Below, in pieces: positions 24,049 to 31,514 of a stretch of DNA of 39,215 nucleotides. Origin of the DNA: Paenibacillus albidus (GTDB lineage Bacteria > Bacillota > Bacilli > Paenibacillales > Paenibacillaceae); contig NZ_BMKR01000052.1 in NCBI RefSeq assembly GCF_014644435.1, forward strand, positions 1-39,215, in the 5' to 3' direction. The first letter of the stretch is position 1. Each line of letters opens with the position of its first letter. The translations under genes and the position numbers were made by a program. Under the pieces are notes generated by a model that did no database searches, was not told the origin of the DNA, and saw only the letters and a program-made list of their open reading frames with translations.

Positions 24049-24369
24049 TTAATTGTCCTCTTGTACGGTAATCAGCACTTCTGTGATGTTGTGTCTTAAT
24101 CCTTCATAGTCCTCATGTTGATACTGGCGGTGGCCATCAATGCCCCTGTGAATAATGGCATTCATTACATCCTGCTTCTGCGGGGCTGTGGACTGAATCA
24201 GATTCTCGGCAAAAGCCGTCGCTTGCTCGGGACTATAACCGAATTTGCGGATCAGCAGCGCAATAATCTGCCGCTCTATTTCATTCGTCTCTTCGAAGGT
24301 CATTTCCAGCTCCTCAAAAATCTTGTTGGCCAAGTCTATCAATTCCTCTATCGCTTGTTTAATCGGCAT
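24049..24369 (-). CDS. Hypothetical helical protein, first gene of a pair
   Basis: A 106-residue, largely helical acidic protein (IEELIDLANKIFEELEMTFE, then FGYSPEQATAFAENLI, VMNAIIHRGIDG) with no recognised family. I chose ATG 24369 because AAGGAG lies 6 nt upstream. A TTG-initiated longer frame from 24411 overlaps that ribosome binding site. Its stop is 2 bp from the start of the 182-residue partner. Confidence 0.65.
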   Translation of the reverse strand: MPIKQAIEELIDLANKIFEELEMTFEETNEIERQIIALLIRKFGYSPEQATAFAENLIQSTAPQKQDVMNAIIHRGIDGHRQYQHEDYEGLRHNITEVLITVQEDN

Positions 24370-24610
24370 GTCAAACTCCTTCCCCCGAAAAAGTATAAGT
24401 TCCCCTGCCAAATTATATCATATCTCCCTGGGAGCATTCCGGAGGATTGATCCCCTGCTCACTAAACATGGGGTCAATCCAAAAGATTACACCGGCATAT
24501 TCCAGCCGAGGGTGGTGCTACGGATCATTTGAACTTTCATGTACAGCACCTCTTCTTTTCAAATATCTTCTGCTACAATTAAGTATCGGCTGAAATAAAA
24601 GGAGAATTGT

Positions 24611-25249
24611 ATGAATTTCAAAATCGAAGCACCCAAAATACCTGCTCTTACCTCCCTGGAGACTGTACAGATAGACTTCCTGCAGTCCAAAGAGGAAATT
24701 ACCCGCTGTATCATCAGCGACTGTATAATTGAAGGCCAGGAAGCAAGCAAAGTCTCGTTCGACAAGGTCCTGTTCAAAAATGTAACCTTCGTCGAATGCT
24801 CGCTGCCGGGCATCGAGCTTACGGATACCCTGTTTGAGAATTGTGATTTGTCCAACGTGGATTTCAGCGGGGCCTTTGTGCACCGGACGGTGTTCCAGCA
24901 GTGCCGGATGGTCGGCACAGACTTTGCCGACGCCAGATTTCAGAATGTACGTGTGCTGGAGAGTCTGGGGGATATGGCAGCGTTCCGGTTCGCCAATCTG
25001 AAGCAGGTGGCCTTTGAGCACTGCTCCCTTCTGAGCGCCGATTATTATCAATCCGTCCTGCACAGCCTCGCTTTCAGCGGGTGCAAGCTCGATCAAGCCA
25101 CCTTTTCCGGCTCCAGGCTGAAAGGAATAGATCTGAGCGACTGTGACTTCACCGGACTGCATGTAGAAATCGAGGACCTGAACGGCTGTATAATCTCGGC
25201 GCAGCAGGCGGCCTCTTTTGCCGGATTGCTTGGCCTTGTCATCAAATAG
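24611..25249 (+). CDS. Pentapeptide repeat protein
   Basis: A 212-residue protein built from A(D/N)LXX-like pentapeptides: FENCDLSNVDFSGAFVHRTV, QQCRMVGTDFADARFQ, LKGIDLSDCDFTGLHVEI. These give a right-handed quadrilateral beta helix. Qnr and McbG proteins of this fold protect DNA gyrase by DNA mimicry, but most chromosomal members have no known role. No transmembrane segment. AAAGGAG precedes the ATG. It stands alone and is followed by a strong terminator. Confidence 0.88.
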   Translation: MNFKIEAPKIPALTSLETVQIDFLQSKEEITRCIISDCIIEGQEASKVSFDKVLFKNVTFVECSLPGIELTDTLFENCDLSNVDFSGAFVHRTVFQQCRMVGTDFADARFQNVRVLESLGDMAAFRFANLKQVAFEHCSLLSADYYQSVLHSLAFSGCKLDQATFSGSRLKGIDLSDCDFTGLHVEIEDLNGCIISAQQAASFAGLLGLVIK

Positions 25250-25267
25250 CACTCCTAACACACAAAA

Positions 25268-25320
25268 CAGCCGAGACCAGGGGTGGAAGAATCCATCCCC
25301 GTCTTGGCTGCTTCTTATTT
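25268..25320. terminator. Terminator between the pentapeptide gene and sprT
   Basis: CAGCCGAGAC / GTCTTGGCTG arms (G-U pairs included) with an inner GGGGTGGA / TCCATCCCC pairing. TTCTTATTT follows on the plus strand. It serves the two convergent genes. Confidence 0.75.
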
Positions 25321-25809
25321 GTCTTGCACTTCCGGTGTCCCGAGCGCCAGCAATTTCAGCTTGCCCCGGCAATTCCCGCAACGGTAACGCTTCGGATCAA
25401 CCTTGCGCTTGCGCGGATACGCTGTTTCACAGGAGGTACAGACGAGCTTATACCGGTAGGGCAGCGGTTTACGTGCCTTCGCTCCGGGCAAAGTCTGGCA
25501 GTAACGGCTGCCGCCGACCTGCTTCAGCAGGTTTTTGAAATCGGCATCCCGGTGCATATAACCCCGCTTCGCCAAATGCAGATGATAGTGGCACAGCTCA
25601 TGTTTGATGATCTTCTCGGTTTCCTCGCGTCCAAACATAGCCAGCTGATGGGGATTGATCTCTATATTATGGCTTTTGGTAAAATAACGCCCGCCCGTAG
25701 AGGACAGTCTGCTGTTAAAAGTGGCCTTGTGCCGGAACGGCACCCCGAAGCTGTCCCGCGACACCTGTTCAATCCACTGCTGCAGCTCTTCATTGCTCAT
25801 CGTCTCCAT
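25315..25809 (-). CDS. SprT-family zinc metallopeptidase-like protein
   Basis: A 164-residue protein with the zincin motif HELCH at residues 70-74 (His70, Glu71, His74). The third ligand is probably in GYMHRDADF. A C-terminal zinc ribbon has CTSC (124-127) and CGNC (144-147). The SprT/Spartan fold is associated with proteolysis of DNA-protein crosslinks in eukaryotes, and the bacterial role is unproven. The start at 25809 is preceded by GAGA, and an internal ATG at 25800 is also possible. Confidence 0.9.
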   Translation of the reverse strand: METMSNEELQQWIEQVSRDSFGVPFRHKATFNSRLSSTGGRYFTKSHNIEINPHQLAMFGREETEKIIKHELCHYHLHLAKRGYMHRDADFKNLLKQVGGSRYCQTLPGAKARKPLPYRYKLVCTSCETAYPRKRKVDPKRYRCGNCRGKLKLLALGTPEVQDK

Positions 25810-25920
25810 CTCGTTCTCTCACAAGTCCTTTCCACGGGAAATCAGATCTCTACTTGAATTGTAACTTGTGCATAGGCTAAACTGTCAAGAAGGAAGACAA
25901 GTACGGAGGGAGAATGACCA

Positions 25921-26283
25921 ATGCCGAAAATGCGGTATGTAATCTTACAGCAGCATCAAGAGCTTCAATTCGTAGAAATGCCCGAGGAATATGCTTACCA
26001 GCTGAGTGCGCTGAACCTGCGGCTCAATAAAGAAATCGACAAGCTGACCGCCGACAATGTGCCGGACCTGCCGCTCGCGATAGCCGAATGCGATTCGCTG
26101 GAGCTGCTGCGCGAGGAGTTGATGCTGGAGTCAGGCCTGAACTATATTAACCGTCTGGAACGGGCTTTTGCAGCCGTGCAGGAGCAGAAGAATTATCCGC
26201 TGATCTCCCTGCTGACCGAGATCCGCGCCCTCCAGGCCCAGCTCGAACAGTGGTATGAAGAGGAAGAAGAAGGCGTCCATTAG
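25921..26283 (+). CDS. Hypothetical acidic helical protein
   Basis: A 120-residue protein, helical with heptad-like leucines (LLREELMLESGLNYINRLER, LISLLTEIRALQAQLEQWYE) and a Glu-rich end. GGAGGGAG precedes the ATG. No family recognised. It is on the same strand as, and upstream of, cmpA. Confidence 0.65.
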   Translation: MPKMRYVILQQHQELQFVEMPEEYAYQLSALNLRLNKEIDKLTADNVPDLPLAIAECDSLELLREELMLESGLNYINRLERAFAAVQEQKNYPLISLLTEIRALQAQLEQWYEEEEEGVH

Positions 26284-26386
26284 TCTGATCGCGTCTTTCC
26301 TCCGGTTTTGCTTCTTTTAGGCTGCACCTTTGGGCAGTTTCCCTCATATGCTATCTTACGTATGCATGCCAAGAGGAGGGATACCC

Positions 26387-26518
26387 TTGCCGCAATGGCT
26401 CTGCCATCAGCTGATGAAAGCTTATTATAAGAAAGACCGCCGTCAGATCAAGCTGCTGAATGAATGCTGGTTTTTCTACCGCAATGCTGCCGGATCGCGC
26501 AGTGAGGCGCAGTTCTAA
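26387..26518 (+). CDS. cmpA: Cortex morphogenetic protein CmpA
   Basis: A 43-residue protein. MPQWLCHQLMKAYYKKDRRQ followed by IKLLNECWFFYR closely follows B. subtilis CmpA (37 residues: W-L near the start, the KAxxxKDxxQIKLLNxCWxFYR core). CmpA acts in the mother cell during sporulation. It works with ClpXP to remove defective SpoIVA and so gates cortex assembly. The start is TTG 26387 with GAGGAGGG 6 nt upstream. A frame beginning at 26330 is too long and lacks a ribosome binding site. A terminator follows at 26555. Confidence 0.85.
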   Translation: MPQWLCHQLMKAYYKKDRRQIKLLNECWFFYRNAAGSRSEAQF

Positions 26519-26554
26519 TGCCGGATCAATGGACCGGAATATACGGGAAGCAAG

Positions 26555-26594
26555 CGGGTATCGCCGTTTAAGCAAGAAGGCGGTATCCGTTTTT
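26555..26594 (+). terminator. Terminator of cmpA
   Basis: CGGGTATCGCC / GGCGGTATCCG arms (two G-U pairs) followed by TTTTT. It lies 37 nt past cmpA and falls before the next gene, so that gene cannot begin at 26460. Confidence 0.75.
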
Positions 26595-26639
26595 GCGCAC
26601 AAATCAATGACGGATCTAGAAAGGAGCTTCCTTCACTTC

Positions 26640-27122
26640 ATGATTAGCAGCACAAGACACATCCACATTTCTCCGGAAATCCCTTTAGAGGACGCGGCCG
26701 ATTGCAACGTCTATGTTATTGTCACCTTCCCCGACGGCTCGCGCTGGGCTTCGGATTTCTATACGTACAGGAATATCGAATCCATCCGGGAGGATTATGT
26801 ACGAAGCGGAGCCTGTCTGAGCGGAGCCTACTGGCCCGCCCCCTCTTCCCTCACTGTGGCGGATCACCTTGGACGGGAGCGCATTGAGGAGATCGTCGAT
26901 CTTTATATACAGGAGGGCACCTTCGAGTATTCCTTTGAATACATAGGACAGGTAACGGAACACGATTTGGAGTCGATGGACTACCCTGAAGATTTGTTCA
27001 ATCCTGAAGAAAAATTCGATCCAAGCTATGTTATGAGGCAGTTCGCGTCCTTTGAGCAGATGCTGGGGAACACCACACCTGAGACGATCGAATGGATCAA
27101 AAAGCGCATTGCCGGGAAATGA
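26640..27122 (+). CDS. Hypothetical protein
   Basis: A 160-residue soluble protein: CNVYVIVTFPDGSRWASDFY, TVADHLGRERIEEIVDLYIQ, acidic middle, ending EWIKKRIAGK. No family recognised. I chose ATG 26640, which has AAAGGAG about 13 nt upstream. An in-frame ATG at 26607 is possible, but the ATG at 26460 lies inside cmpA and before its terminator. Confidence 0.65.
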   Translation: MISSTRHIHISPEIPLEDAADCNVYVIVTFPDGSRWASDFYTYRNIESIREDYVRSGACLSGAYWPAPSSLTVADHLGRERIEEIVDLYIQEGTFEYSFEYIGQVTEHDLESMDYPEDLFNPEEKFDPSYVMRQFASFEQMLGNTTPETIEWIKKRIAGK

Positions 27123-27155
27123 CCTTTACATTTTATAGCTCCCTTTATCTCTTTT

Positions 27156-27647
27156 TCAAACAAGAGGACTGAGCAATTCCTTATTTAACTTTATTACAAA
27201 ATCGGCTCTGTCAGGAGAATGGTTTTTAATATAAATGCGGTAATCCCCATTCTCTGGAACTTCAATATCCACGGTACCCGTTCCGGTCTGGAGGGTCTCA
27301 GTGAACACCTCTTCTGTAGCGATGGACATGATCCCAATCTCAAGCTTCTGATCCTGCTCACTTGTTACAGAGAAAGAGATCGTCTCTCCTTGTTCCCAGG
27401 ACTCTTGGCCAAAATTATTGGAGCCTCCACCAATCATCCATATGGATAATTCTTTGCCCCCCGCAGGTCCTGTAATTTCTCCCGATATGATTACGGACTC
27501 GTCCGGAGCTGCGGTTGGGGCCGCTTCTTGTGCCGATGGAGCCTCAGTTGCTGTAAGCGTTTGGGTAGAAGACCCACGGTCATTCAGTTTAAATACCAGT
27601 GCAAATACCAGGACTACTGCCGCCCCAAGCCAAATCATCTTTTTCAT
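27156..27647 (-). CDS. Exported hypothetical protein
   Basis: A 163-residue protein with an N-terminal signal anchor (MIWLGAAVVLVFALVFKL), a Thr/Pro/Ala-rich linker (residues 28-50) and a C-terminal beta-sandwich-like domain (SVIISGEITGPAGGKELSIW, VDIEVPENGDYRIYIKNHSP). Function unknown. AGGAGG precedes the ATG. It is divergent from the lipoprotein gene at 27794. Confidence 0.65.
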   Translation of the reverse strand: MKKMIWLGAAVVLVFALVFKLNDRGSSTQTLTATEAPSAQEAAPTAAPDESVIISGEITGPAGGKELSIWMIGGGSNNFGQESWEQGETISFSVTSEQDQKLEIGIMSIATEEVFTETLQTGTGTVDIEVPENGDYRIYIKNHSPDRADFVIKLNKELLSPLV

Positions 27648-27793
27648 CGACTTTCCTCCTAAAGATCATATCTGCTAACCGATTCTTATAATCCTATTAA
27701 AACATAGAAATATTGTCAAATATTTTTCCCTAATGCAACTTTTTCGCATTCCACGCGTCAAAATAGCTAAGCTCAAAATAAAGGAGAGAGAAT

Positions 27794-28522
27794 ATGCGCA
27801 TGTTCAAGTACACCGGATGGGTTGCCCTGGTGGCTCTTATGCTGCTGCTGGCCGCCTGCAACAATAATCAGGAAGCTGCACCGGAAGCTACGCCGGAAAT
27901 CAGTGCGGAAGCCACTGCCACTGCCACTGTGGAACCCACGCAGACACCAGCCCCGCCAGAGGCAGAACCTGCAGAATCAGCACAGCCTGCTGCGGAAGCA
28001 CCGGACGAAGGCACTCCGCCGACAGCGAAGGAAGCTGCCGCTACTGTAATGAGAGCCCTACAAAATAAAGATATGGACCAGCTGGCGGCATGGGTTCACA
28101 AGGACAAGGGCCTGCGCTTCTCCCCATATGCCTATGTGGACCCCAAAAATGATCTCGTATTTACCTCGGAACAGATCGAAGGTTCTATGAAAGACAGTAC
28201 CCTGTACAAGTGGCGTTCTTTCCCCGGCAACGGCGAGGTGATCGAACTGACCTTTGCGGACTACTTCAAACGTTTTGTCTATGATGCTGATTTCATCAAG
28301 GAAGGCGAAATTGCCTTAAACAAAGGCCTTGGAGAGGGAACCACACTGAATAATCTAAACGAAGTGTATCCGAAGGAGAGTTATGATTTTGTCGAATATC
28401 ATATCGACGGCATAGACCCCAAGGTCGAAGGAATGGATTGGCGCAGCCTGCGTCTTGTGTTCGAGAAGATCGGCGAAGACCATGCGCTTGTGGGCATCAT
28501 CCACGATCAATGGACCCCTTAA
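27794..28522 (+). CDS. Putative lipoprotein
   Basis: A 242-residue exported lipoprotein. The signal peptide ends in the lipobox LLAAC (Cys22), followed by an Ala/Glu/Pro/Thr-rich spacer to about residue 80 and a folded C-terminal domain (TAKEAAATVMRALQNKDMDQ, FRSFPGNGEVIELTFADYFK-like strands, VFEKIGEDHALVGIIHDQWT). Anchored to the outer face of the membrane. Function unknown, and the C-terminal domain resembles NTF2-like or DUF-type domains only loosely. AAAGGAGAGAG precedes the ATG. Confidence 0.75.
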   Translation: MRMFKYTGWVALVALMLLLAACNNNQEAAPEATPEISAEATATATVEPTQTPAPPEAEPAESAQPAAEAPDEGTPPTAKEAAATVMRALQNKDMDQLAAWVHKDKGLRFSPYAYVDPKNDLVFTSEQIEGSMKDSTLYKWRSFPGNGEVIELTFADYFKRFVYDADFIKEGEIALNKGLGEGTTLNNLNEVYPKESYDFVEYHIDGIDPKVEGMDWRSLRLVFEKIGEDHALVGIIHDQWTP

Positions 28523-28560
28523 GGATGGGCCGAGGCAACTGCGCGGAATAACTCTTTAAA

Positions 28561-28594
28561 AAGGCTGTGCCCTAACCCGGGCACAGCCTTTAAC
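28561..28594. terminator. Bidirectional terminator
   Basis: AAGGCTGTGCCC / GGGCACAGCCTT perfect arms, with T-rich flanks on both strands. It serves the lipoprotein gene and the convergent dinB-like gene. Confidence 0.85.
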
Positions 28595-28615
28595 TTGCGG
28601 GGGATAACCTGGCAG

Positions 28616-29107
28616 CTAGAATCTGCGTGTAGATGGCCACGATCCCTGAAGCTTGCGCAGCAGTACAATCTGGCCTGTATGGTAGGCATCATGCAGGATC
28701 AGGCTCATCACCTCTTCACCCGGCGCATGCCCCGCTCCACCCCAGTCATAAGCCCCTTCTTCCAAAGCTTCGATGACTTCGCGGAGCTGGGCATGGATGC
28801 TTTTCAAGTGGGCAACAGCCTTCTGCCAAGCCTCTTCTCCGCTCTCTTTGACCGTGAATGTATCGTCATTGCTATCCGGTTGCGGTTCCTGCTCCAGCCC
28901 TTTCAATTTGCGCAGCAGGCGGTCCTTGTAATAGGTCAGGTGGTTAACGGTCTCCCAGATCGAATTCCCCGCTGCTCCCTGCGGCTTCCAGCCTGCTTGC
29001 TCGCTGTTCACGCCCTCCAGTGCATCACTGAGCGGCGGTGACCAGTCTTCCGTATCCATGGCATAATCCCAATTTTGCAGCAAAACCTCACTAATCTTAT
29101 TCTGCAT
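28616..29107 (-). CDS. DinB/YfiT-family protein
   Basis: A 163-residue four-helix-bundle protein: WETVNHLTYYKDRLLRKLKG with the first metal His, and LILHDAYHTGQIVLLRKLQG with the second and third. These three histidines bind the metal of the DinB superfamily, which includes bacillithiol- and mycothiol-dependent transferases. A BstA-type bacillithiol transferase role is possible but not demonstrated. Starts at an ATG on the minus strand with GGGAGGT upstream. Divergent from the CGNR gene. Confidence 0.85.
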   Translation of the reverse strand: MQNKISEVLLQNWDYAMDTEDWSPPLSDALEGVNSEQAGWKPQGAAGNSIWETVNHLTYYKDRLLRKLKGLEQEPQPDSNDDTFTVKESGEEAWQKAVAHLKSIHAQLREVIEALEEGAYDWGGAGHAPGEEVMSLILHDAYHTGQIVLLRKLQGSWPSTRRF

Positions 29108-29276
29108 GCTCTACCTCCCGAAAGTTGTTGTTCATTCCGTAACGACTTAAACCTATAAATAATGGTTACACAAAAAATGTAGCATATTCTCCGCCGCCAT
29201 TCAAGTAACTAGTAAAACTTATTTTTAACTGTTACAATAAAACAAGCAGAGTTGAACGTGAGAAAGGGTGAGCACC

Positions 29277-29864
29277 TTGCTATGGGATGATTTCGTGAAC
29301 AGCTATTGGCGGGATTGGCGCACCGGAGACCGGAGCAAGGATCGGGACAAGCTGGAGGATCAGGAATGGCTGGATAAGTGGCTGAAGAAACACGCATTGC
29401 CTGAAGGCTTAATACCGGATGAGTCGGAGTTGGAACAGCTGCGGGAGCTGCGTTCCTGGCTATGGGAGCGAATTCAAGAGATTGTAATGGAACAACGTCC
29501 GGACAAAATGCAACTGGAGGCGTTGAACAGGTACATGTTGCGCGGGCCGGTGATCCGGCAGATCGTGTGGGATAACGGGCAGCAAGCGGCAATCAAACTG
29601 CTGCCACAAGGCAGCGGCTGGGATCAGGTGATGGCGGAGATTGCGGCCTCTTTTGCCGAAGCCTTGCTGGAGAAAGAAGCCTCACGCTTCCGCATCTGCG
29701 AGAACCCGGACTGCCTGTGGGTCTACTACGACGATACCCGCAACCGCTCCAAGCGGTACTGCGACGATAAAGCCTGCGGGAATCTGATGAAGGTGCGCCG
29801 CTTCCGTGCGCGGAAGAAGGCTGAGCATGAGATGAACCATGCCCCCGAGGATGAAGCGGAGTAA
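29277..29864 (+). CDS. CGNR zinc-finger protein (ABATE-type regulator)
   Basis: A 195-residue protein. The N-terminal three quarters are helical (ABATE-like domain). The C-terminal CGNR finger reads FRICENPDCLWVYYDDTRNR, SKRYCDDKACGN, with four Cys for zinc and the CGN signature. Such proteins are putative transcriptional regulators. The start is probably TTG 29277, about 9 nt after AAAGG. The GTG at 29268 abuts that site. A terminator follows. Confidence 0.85.
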   Translation: MLWDDFVNSYWRDWRTGDRSKDRDKLEDQEWLDKWLKKHALPEGLIPDESELEQLRELRSWLWERIQEIVMEQRPDKMQLEALNRYMLRGPVIRQIVWDNGQQAAIKLLPQGSGWDQVMAEIAASFAEALLEKEASRFRICENPDCLWVYYDDTRNRSKRYCDDKACGNLMKVRRFRARKKAEHEMNHAPEDEAE

Positions 29865-29871
29865 GTTAAAA

Positions 29872-29915
29872 AGCGGTAGAGCCAAGCACAATTACGCGCC
29901 GGAAGCTCTACCGCT
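29872..29915 (-). terminator. Terminator of the 39-residue membrane protein gene
   Basis: Perfect 11-bp arms AGCGGTAGAGC / GCTCTACCGCT. On the minus strand TTTTTAACTT follows. It lies 10 nt past the small gene's stop and may also stop the convergent CGNR gene. Confidence 0.8.
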
Positions 29916-29924
29916 GATGCAACA

Positions 29925-30044
29925 TTAGAATTTAGGAAAGACATATTTGACCAGAAAAAATAAAAATCCAAAAAAGATAATGATGTAGGCGGCGTATTTG
30001 ATGAACGTGGATGCCACCATGCTGGAGTCGGATTTCTTCTTCAC
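29925..30044 (-). CDS. Small membrane protein (39 residues)
   Basis: A short minus-strand frame encodes MKKKSDSSMVASTFIKYAAY followed by a strongly hydrophobic IIIFFGFLFFLVKYVFPKF. This is a classic single-pass small membrane protein with a basic, Ser-rich N-terminus. The start is probably GTG 30044, with AGAGG about 15 nt upstream, which is not ideal. A perfect terminator directly follows, which supports expression. The family looks like the short uncharacterised membrane proteins of Paenibacillus. Confidence 0.6.
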   Translation of the reverse strand: MKKKSDSSMVASTFIKYAAYIIIFFGFLFFLVKYVFPKF

Positions 30045-30146
30045 CTCAGTGTGTTCAACCTCTACGCTTCTGCAGCATACTTGAACACCTTTCCACGAAA
30101 AAGGACCGCGCCGGCTCCAGGAACATGTACCGGCATTTCCGGCTAA

Positions 30147-30815
30147 TTAGCTTTGCCTTACAAGCTCCAGCAAGTCCTCCAAATGGGCGGCCAGTGAATC
30201 CAGCTGGTTGCCTACGCGAACCCCCGTTTGCTCCGAGGCCAGAGCCGCTGCCGGCACCATGGACAGCTGCGCGGCGATCACACATTTGCCCGGATGCTCC
30301 TTGACGAGCTGACTTAACCCTGCGGATACAGCTGCCAGATACTCGCTTTTGCGGCCTGACATGATAAGCTCGAACGTATTCTCCAGCAGGACAGGCTCGG
30401 CCTGGAGCTGCTTGCCTTGTTTGCGGGCGTAGGATAAGAGCTGGTTCATCGACCCTTCCACCGTTCCCGGATTGGTAAAAGCAACCACCACCGCTTCTCC
30501 CCTGCCACATATATCCTCAAACAGCGGATCATCGATACAGATTACAGGAACATTGTACCGGTGAATCTCCGGATCAAAAACGGCCGTGAACAGAGTGCAG
30601 GTGATCAGGATGGCATCCACGTGGCTTTTGGCGATCCAGTCCAAAGTATCCATGACCTTCTGCTCCACGGTTGCCGCGCTGAAATCCTCGTCCCTCTTCA
30701 TCCGATCCAGCCCCGGATCTACAAAATGCACCAACTCCACCTTATAAGAACTCAAAGCCTTCTCAATATGCTCAATGTTGGAGTAATGCGCGTGAAAGCA
30801 GCCGATTCGTTTCAT
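30147..30815 (-). CDS. Asp/Glu racemase-superfamily protein
   Basis: A 222-residue soluble protein of the aspartate/glutamate racemase fold. The two half-domains each present a key loop: ITCTLFTAVFDPEIH with Cys73 near the middle, and AQLSMVPAAA near residue 193, where the second catalytic Cys is replaced by Ser. VICIDDPLFEDICGRGEAVV lies between. The missing second cysteine suggests a non-racemase role, such as hydantoin- or maleate-type chemistry, or loss of activity. Starts with ATG, MKRIGCFHAHYSNIEHI. Substrate unknown. Confidence 0.75.
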   Translation of the reverse strand: MKRIGCFHAHYSNIEHIEKALSSYKVELVHFVDPGLDRMKRDEDFSAATVEQKVMDTLDWIAKSHVDAILITCTLFTAVFDPEIHRYNVPVICIDDPLFEDICGRGEAVVVAFTNPGTVEGSMNQLLSYARKQGKQLQAEPVLLENTFELIMSGRKSEYLAAVSAGLSQLVKEHPGKCVIAAQLSMVPAAALASEQTGVRVGNQLDSLAAHLEDLLELVRQS

Positions 30816-30980
30816 AGGTATGTATGCCCCTTTGTGAGTTTTAAGGATTGTAACAGGGCGGGAGAGAGTTGTAAATGGGTGGGCGTATGGAGGAGCGGCC
30901 CTGGGAGAGACGCTGGTGCATTAACCTAAGCAGGCAAAGGGGGGCTGCTGGGAACTCACCCTTTCGCGCGAAAGCGCTTC

Positions 30981-31164
30981 CTGATGTATTTAGTGCAGCA
31001 GAATCGCTATGGAATCGCCCAAACCTCCATTCTGATGTATTTCGTACACTCAGAATCAAGAAAACAGGCGTTTTCCCGCCTTTTTCTCAATTCCCAATGC
31101 ATCAAATACACTCAAATCGAAAATGAGCATAGTTTACGCGCGGTCTGATGTACAAAGTGCAGTG
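30981..31164. repeat. Short degenerate intergenic repeats
   Basis: Four related units: CTGATGTATTTAGTGCAGCA (30981), CTGATGTATTTCGTACACTC (31032), an inverted version ending at 31119 (reverse strand TGAGTGTATTTGATGCA), and CTGATGTACAAAGTGCAG (31145). A small GGCG..CGCC hairpin with TTTTT lies at 31069-31085. A perfect 14-bp palindrome CTTTCGCGCGAAAG is at 30961. The rest of the 30816-31254 gap contains no gene I can support. Confidence 0.55.
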
Positions 31165-31254
31165 GGGAGGCGCACGCATATAACGTTTAACGTTTGTTGG
31201 CCTAGTATTTCAAGCGGAAAACGACTAGGCTTCCCGGAGACCATAACTGCTACG

Positions 31255-31286
31255 GGAGGTTCAATCCACACTCACACGGGAGCGAC
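31255..31286 (-). repeat. Isolated type I-C-like CRISPR repeat (copy 1)
   Basis: On the minus strand GTCGCTCCCGTGTGAGTG followed by TGGATTGAA closely follows the type I-C repeat layout (GTCGC, stem, GTGGATTGAAA). Only one unit is present. No second repeat lies within a spacer's distance and no cas gene is nearby. A related unit lies at 34788. Confidence 0.45.
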
Positions 31287-31514
31287 AGCCATTCTATACT
31301 TAAAAATGACATAAAGTTCCTGATAAAAAGGCCAAATTTTAGAGTACCTCTGTACACATTGGCAAAATAGAATTCCATTTCTAATTAATAATTTGAAATT
31401 TATAGATAAATTAAAATCATATTCATGATTTGATGTGATTTTATTAACTTCTCCTTTTAATACACTTATGTATTATTTTGTAATATAATATTCCAATAAA
31501 AGGAGACATTCTAA
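31287..31514. other. AT-rich leader region
   Basis: AT content rises sharply after about 31310. The stretch ends in AATATAATATTCC, a possible -10 region, 21 nt before the ribosome binding site AAAGGAG of the next gene. No gene seen. Confidence 0.35.

Noticed and set aside
26460..26639. N-terminal extension of the hypothetical protein at 26640
   Set aside because: It overlaps cmpA and its terminator, and lacks a ribosome binding site.
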